Source: Candidatus Aminicenantota bacterium (lineage in GTDB: Bacteria; Acidobacteriota; Aminicenantia; Aminicenantales; Aminicenantaceae). Taken from it: a stretch of DNA of 64,000 bases. Within the stretch, counting starts at the first letter, position 1. Each line of letters begins with the position of its first letter. The DNA is taken from assembly GCA_014727835.1 (NCBI GenBank), contig WJMT01000039.1, forward strand, positions 34,350 through 98,349. Direction: 5' to 3'. The translations under genes were made by a program, and so were the position numbers. The notes under the pieces were generated by a model. It was not told where the DNA came from. It made no database searches and saw only the letters and a program-made list of their open reading frames with translations. Shown here piece by piece: positions 59,741 through 64,000 of this stretch.

Positions 59741-60691
59741 ATGAAAAAACGAATTGTGTTTGTGCTGGTGATTTGTTTGGTCTTTTCTCTCAGCTGCAAA
59801 AAAGACAAACAGCAGGAGCTTCTGGTCATTCATGCCGGTTCCCTTGCTGTTCCGTTCAAACACATGGCGGATGAATTCATGAAACAGTATCCGGATATCA
59901 CAGTCCAAAGAGAATCTGCAGGAAGCCGGACCTGTGCCCGTAAGATCACAGAGCTCAACAGCCCTGCGGATGTGATGGCCTCTGCGGATTCAGCCGTGAT
60001 CCAAACACTTCTCATCCCCCAGTACGCTGATTACTGCATTGACTTCACCACTAATGAGATGGTGATCATGCACACAAAAAGGAGCCGGTATTCAGATGTG
60101 ATCAATGCGGACAACTGGTCTGAGGTTTTACTGAGGGATGATGTGTGGTACGGACACTCAGATCCCAACGCAGATCCCTGCGGATACCGCACCATGCTGT
60201 GCTGGAAACTGGCGGAGATGCATTATGAAAAGCCGGGTCTGTTTGATGAGCTGGTCAAGGGATGTCCGGAGAAAAACATCCGGCCCAAGGAGGTCGATTT
60301 GCTGGCTCTTCTTGAAAGCGGAGAGCTGGACTATATTTTCATCTACAGAAGTGTGGCAGAACAGCACAGAGGGGAGTTGATCCTTCTTCCGGATGAGATC
60401 AACCTGAAATCTTCGGAAATGACAGATTTGTACAAACAGGTGAGTGTGGAGCTGACCGGGAAAAAACCGGGAGAGACCATTGTGCGCACAGGAGCGCCCA
60501 TGGTCTATGGAATCACGGTGCCGAAAACCGCGGCTCACCCGGAGCTTGGAGTGAAATTTGTGTCCTTTGTTTTGAGTGAAAAGGGACAAAAGATTATGGA
60601 ACAAAACGGACAGCCGGAAATCATCCCTCTCCGAGTGGATCATTTTGAAAAGCTTCAAAAGGAATTGAAATCCTTTTTCAGAAAAAAATAG
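59741..60691 (+). CDS. wtpA: Tungstate/molybdate ABC transporter substrate-binding protein (WtpA-like)
   Basis: 'LLVIHAGSLAVPFKHMADEFMKQYPDITVQRESAGSRTCARKI', 'NEMVIMHTKRSRYSDVINADNW', 'GHSDPNADPCGYRTML'. Confidence 0.88.
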   Translation: MKKRIVFVLVICLVFSLSCKKDKQQELLVIHAGSLAVPFKHMADEFMKQYPDITVQRESAGSRTCARKITELNSPADVMASADSAVIQTLLIPQYADYCIDFTTNEMVIMHTKRSRYSDVINADNWSEVLLRDDVWYGHSDPNADPCGYRTMLCWKLAEMHYEKPGLFDELVKGCPEKNIRPKEVDLLALLESGELDYIFIYRSVAEQHRGELILLPDEINLKSSEMTDLYKQVSVELTGKKPGETIVRTGAPMVYGITVPKTAAHPELGVKFVSFVLSEKGQKIMEQNGQPEIIPLRVDHFEKLQKELKSFFRKK

Positions 60692-60692
60692 A

Positions 60693-61445
60693 ATGAAAGC
60701 CAAGCCTGTTTTTTATTTTTTAGGGACTCTGCTGATTCTTTTTATTGTCATCCCGGTATTCCGGATGATATTTTCAGTCACCCCCCAAGAGGCAGGCAGC
60801 GCGCTTATGGAAAAAGAGCTCATGGGCTCTGTACTTTTGACCTTAAGAGCTTCTTTATGGGCCACACTGATCGCTCTGGTTTTGGGCATCCCCCTGAGTT
60901 TTATCCTGGCCAGACATCATTTTTTTGGGAAAAAGGTCATTGAAGGGCTCATTGATATACCGGTGGTCATCCCACACACCGCTGCAGGCATTGCGCTTTT
61001 GATGGTGTGGGGGAGGGAGTCTGTGTTCACCAAGATCACTGGGATTTCCATTCCCGGCACAGAAGCAGCTGTATCCATCGGCATGCTGTTCGTGTCACTT
61101 CCTTTTCTGATAAACAGCGTCAAAGAAGGATTCAAGATGATCGATGTGCGGTATGAGAAAACAGCAGTGTCTTTAGGGGCTTCGCCCTGGAAAGCATTCA
61201 CCTCGGTGAGTCTTCCCATGGCCAAAAAATCCATCATCTCCGGTTCCATCATGATGTGGGCCCGCGGCATCTCAGAGTTTGGGGCGGTGGTGATACTGGC
61301 TTATCATCCCATGACAGCTCCGGTTTTGATTTTTGAACGCTTCCAGAACTTTGGCCTGGATTATGCGGCTCCAGCCACAGTGGTTCTGATTCTGATCACC
61401 CTGGTGATCTTTGTGATTTTAAGGGCGGTGGGAGACAAGCAGTGA
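60693..61445 (+). CDS. wtpB: Tungstate/molybdate ABC transporter permease
   Basis: 'GIPLSFILARHHFFGKKVIEGLIDIPVVIPHTAAGIALL', EAA-like 'EKTAVSLGASPWKAFTSVSLPMAKKSIISGSIMMWARGISEFGAVV'. Confidence 0.88.
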   Translation: MKAKPVFYFLGTLLILFIVIPVFRMIFSVTPQEAGSALMEKELMGSVLLTLRASLWATLIALVLGIPLSFILARHHFFGKKVIEGLIDIPVVIPHTAAGIALLMVWGRESVFTKITGISIPGTEAAVSIGMLFVSLPFLINSVKEGFKMIDVRYEKTAVSLGASPWKAFTSVSLPMAKKSIISGSIMMWARGISEFGAVVILAYHPMTAPVLIFERFQNFGLDYAAPATVVLILITLVIFVILRAVGDKQ

Positions 61446-62452
61446 TTCATTTGGATAAGGTGTATAAAAACTACGGTGATTTTCAAATCCAGGACCTTTC
61501 TCTGGAAGTGGGAACCGGTGAATATTTTGTGATTTTGGGACCCAGCGGTGCAGGAAAGACCCTGCTTTTAGAGATGATGGCTGGATTGGAAGTGCCGGAT
61601 TCAGGACACATCAACGGCTTGGAGAAGAGACGGATCGGTTTGATCTACCAGGACTATATGCTGTTTCCTCATATGAATGTGTTTGAAAACATTGCCTACG
61701 GCCTGACCATCAGAAAAGAAGACAAACAAAAAATCAATACTCAAGTCCAGGAGGTCAGCCAGCAGTTGGGGATAGCCGGTCTATTATCACGGAACATCCA
61801 CACCCTTTCAGGAGGAGAAAAACAGAGGGTGGCCATTGCCCGTGCAATGGTGATGCGGCCCGAGGTTTACCTTTTGGATGAACCCACCGCAGCCCTGGAT
61901 CTGAGCACCAAAATTCAGATCCAGCGAATGATCCTGGAGCTTCACAAAAAAGATCAACCCACAGTAATCCATGTGACCCATGACTTTGAGGAAGCTTTAG
62001 CCATGGGGGACCGGATCGGGCTTCTTTTCTCCGGACAGCTGATTCAGAACGACACCCCGGAAAAAGTGTTCAATCATCCGGTATCAAAAAAAGCAGCGAA
62101 TTTTTTGGGATATAAAAATGTTTTTTCAGGACGGATCAAGGATCACTTGCTGAACATCAACGGGATTGACATCACCACTCCAGAAAAACAGGCCGAAAAA
62201 GCGTATATTGCGGTGAGGTCCAATGACATCATTCTGTCCAAAGCCAGGCTGGAATCTTCAGCCCGGAATGCTTTTTCCGGCCGGGTGATCAAAGGCATCA
62301 AGCGAACCAATCATGTAGAGATGATTGTAGACATCGGAGTTTGGCTGTATGTGGATATCACTTACCAATCGTTCAGAGAGATGCCGCTTGATCCAGGTTC
62401 CCGGATTTGGGTCACTTTCAAGACATCTGCGGTCAAAGTGTTTCTGCATTAA
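61442..62452 (+). CDS. wtpC: Tungstate/molybdate ABC transporter ATP-binding protein
   Basis: Walker A 'GPSGAGKT', signature 'LSGGEKQRVAIARAMVMRPEVYLLDEPTAALD'; C-terminal TOBE-like region; GTG start overlapping wtpB stop. Confidence 0.9.
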   Translation: MIHLDKVYKNYGDFQIQDLSLEVGTGEYFVILGPSGAGKTLLLEMMAGLEVPDSGHINGLEKRRIGLIYQDYMLFPHMNVFENIAYGLTIRKEDKQKINTQVQEVSQQLGIAGLLSRNIHTLSGGEKQRVAIARAMVMRPEVYLLDEPTAALDLSTKIQIQRMILELHKKDQPTVIHVTHDFEEALAMGDRIGLLFSGQLIQNDTPEKVFNHPVSKKAANFLGYKNVFSGRIKDHLLNINGIDITTPEKQAEKAYIAVRSNDIILSKARLESSARNAFSGRVIKGIKRTNHVEMIVDIGVWLYVDITYQSFREMPLDPGSRIWVTFKTSAVKVFLH

Positions 62453-62463
62453 AGGAGAGGACC

Positions 62464-63633
62464 ATGATTTTATTCAAAGACGCTCAAAAAATATTGGATG
62501 ACACACCTGTCAAAACAGAGACAGAAATGGTAGGTTTGGATAAAGTCCTGGGAAGGATACTGGCTCAGGATGTGATCTCAACCATCAATATGCCCCCTTT
62601 CAATAAATCAGCCATGGATGGATATGCTCTGATCTCAGGAGACAAATCAGAAAGATTTGAAATCATTGAGACCATTCCAGCTGGAAAGGTCCCCCAAAAA
62701 AAAGTGCGTAAAGGAGAGTGTGCCAAGGTCATGACCGGAGGGATCGTCCCTGAGGGGGCTGACCGGGTGATCAAAACAGAGCTGACTGTGGAAAAGGGCG
62801 GGTTTATGACCATGACTGGAGAAGAGACCAACAAAAACGTGTGCACAGCAGGGGAAGACATCCAAAAAGGGGATAGAGTCTTAGACAAAGGGATTCGAAT
62901 AAGGCCTCAGGAGGCCGGTGTTCTGGCTTCAGTGGGATTGGCTCGGGTCAAGGTGTATCAAAAGCCCCGGGTGGGAGTCCTTTCCACAGGCACAGAGATC
63001 GTCTCTCCAGGGAAGAATATCAACCCCAGCCAGATCTATGACAGCAACTCATATTCTTTGTCAGCCCAGGTCCTCAGATCCGGAGCAGAGCTTTCAGGCT
63101 ACAAAATGGTCCGGGATAAGCCAGATAAAATTAGAAAAGCGGTCAGTGATTTTTTAAGCCAATGTGATGTGCTTATCATATCCGGAGGAGTGTCTATGGG
63201 GGATTATGATTATGTCCCTTCGGTCCTTAAGAAACTGGGATTTAAACTCCATTTTGAAAAAGTAGCCATCAAACCTGGAAAACCCACTGTGTTTGCTTCC
63301 AAAGGATATCAATATGTGTTCGGAGTACCGGGAAATCCGGTGTCCTCTTTTGTGGTGTTTGAATTGTTTGTCAGACCTTTTTTTCTGAGGATGATGGGAC
63401 ACAAGTATGAGCCACTGTGGATTTCGGGACTTTTGGAAAAAGGCATCCAAAGGAGAAAGACCCACAGGGATTCCTACATTCCGGTGGAGCACAAAAAAGG
63501 ATCTATCAAAACGCTCCCTTATCACGGCTCAGCCCATATCCATGCGCTCACCAAAGCCAATGCGCTTTTGTGTATTCCCAGGGGAGAGAAGGAATTCAAG
63601 ACAGGAAAAAAAGTCCATGTTCGACCCATTTGA
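62464..63633 (+). CDS. moeA: Molybdopterin molybdenumtransferase MoeA
   Basis: 'PPFNKSAMDGYAL', 'GECAKVMTGGIVPEGADRVIKTE', 'VGVLSTGTEIVSPG', 'QIYDSNSYSL', 'IISGGVSMGDYDYV', 'FGVPGNPVSSFV'. Confidence 0.93.
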   Translation: MILFKDAQKILDDTPVKTETEMVGLDKVLGRILAQDVISTINMPPFNKSAMDGYALISGDKSERFEIIETIPAGKVPQKKVRKGECAKVMTGGIVPEGADRVIKTELTVEKGGFMTMTGEETNKNVCTAGEDIQKGDRVLDKGIRIRPQEAGVLASVGLARVKVYQKPRVGVLSTGTEIVSPGKNINPSQIYDSNSYSLSAQVLRSGAELSGYKMVRDKPDKIRKAVSDFLSQCDVLIISGGVSMGDYDYVPSVLKKLGFKLHFEKVAIKPGKPTVFASKGYQYVFGVPGNPVSSFVVFELFVRPFFLRMMGHKYEPLWISGLLEKGIQRRKTHRDSYIPVEHKKGSIKTLPYHGSAHIHALTKANALLCIPRGEKEFKTGKKVHVRPI

Positions 63634-64000
63634 TCGAAAAATCAGATACCTGCGGATATCGGTCACAGACCGGTGCAATCTCCGGTGCCGCTACTGCATG
63701 CCGACTCAAGGCGTGGAATTGAAACCTGATGATCAAATACTGACCTTTGAGGAAATCACTGAAATTTGCCAGGCGGCTTCAAAGCTGGGAATACGGAAAG
63801 TGAGGCTCACCGGAGGGGAACCCCTGGTCAGAAGAAACATCACTCATCTTGTCAGGATGCTGAGTGAGAACAGAGGCATCAAAGAGCTGTGCCTTTCCAC
63901 GAACGGAGTGCTTCTGGCTCCCCTGGCTCAGGAGCTCAAACAAGCTGGTCTGTCCAGAGTGAATATTTCCCTGGACACATTGAATGATGAAAAATTCAAA
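63617..64000 (+). CDS. moaA: GTP 3',8-cyclase MoaA, 3'-truncated at window edge
   Basis: Read directly (not in ORF track): MFDPFDRKIRYLRISVTDRCNLRCRYCMPTQG...RKVRLTGGEPLVRRNI...LCLSTNGVLL; radical-SAM CxxxCxxC; overlaps moeA end by 17 nt. Confidence 0.9.
   Translation, partial: MFDPFDRKIRYLRISVTDRCNLRCRYCMPTQGVELKPDDQILTFEEITEICQAASKLGIRKVRLTGGEPLVRRNITHLVRMLSENRGIKELCLSTNGVLLAPLAQELKQAGLSRVNISLDTLNDEKFK

Noticed and set aside
1-64000. CRISPR arrays, tRNA, rRNA or intact transposase genes
   Set aside because: No regularly spaced direct repeats, tRNA-like cloverleaf/TTCRANY signal, rRNA sequence or transposase ORF noticed by eye.

Overview
Single-contig bacterial window, gene-dense on both strands, with no rRNA, tRNA or CRISPR seen. 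The gene content (many secreted or lipoprotein sugar enzymes, TIGR03436-like VWA protein, DUF5916 and BNR/VPS10-type proteins) resembles an uncultured Aminicenantes/Acidobacteria-type organism, but that is inference. Main modules: (1) trans-3-hydroxy-L-proline catabolic pair (26.3-28.3 kb); (2) operon of two CPA2-type antiporters + EIIA(Ntr)-like + PII-like protein (35.5-38.9 kb); (3) DUF1680/GH127-like lipoprotein translationally overlapping rhaB, then rhaA (39.2-44.1 kb); (4) heavy-metal RND efflux operon (44.1-49.6 kb); (5) arabinose-polymer enzymes GH51 and GH127 (52.1-56.2 kb); (6) tungstate/molybdate ABC transporter + moeA + moaA (59.7-64 kb, moaA runs off the end), preceded by a short structured leader resembling a Moco/Tuco riboswitch. 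Most interesting non-coding signals: that leader (P1-like helix plus an 8-nt alternative pairing), a dispersed non-coding element family (copies at 20.5, 33.8 and 38.9 kb) with terminal inverted repeats and no transposase, and an inverted pair of 'TAAATAGGTATTGTGTCCC' repeats bracketing a 9-kb block. A tiny membrane peptide gene next to a C39-like peptidase/TPR gene and a truncated DsrE-family gene are also worth follow-up. No computation or database search was possible; family calls come from motif reading.
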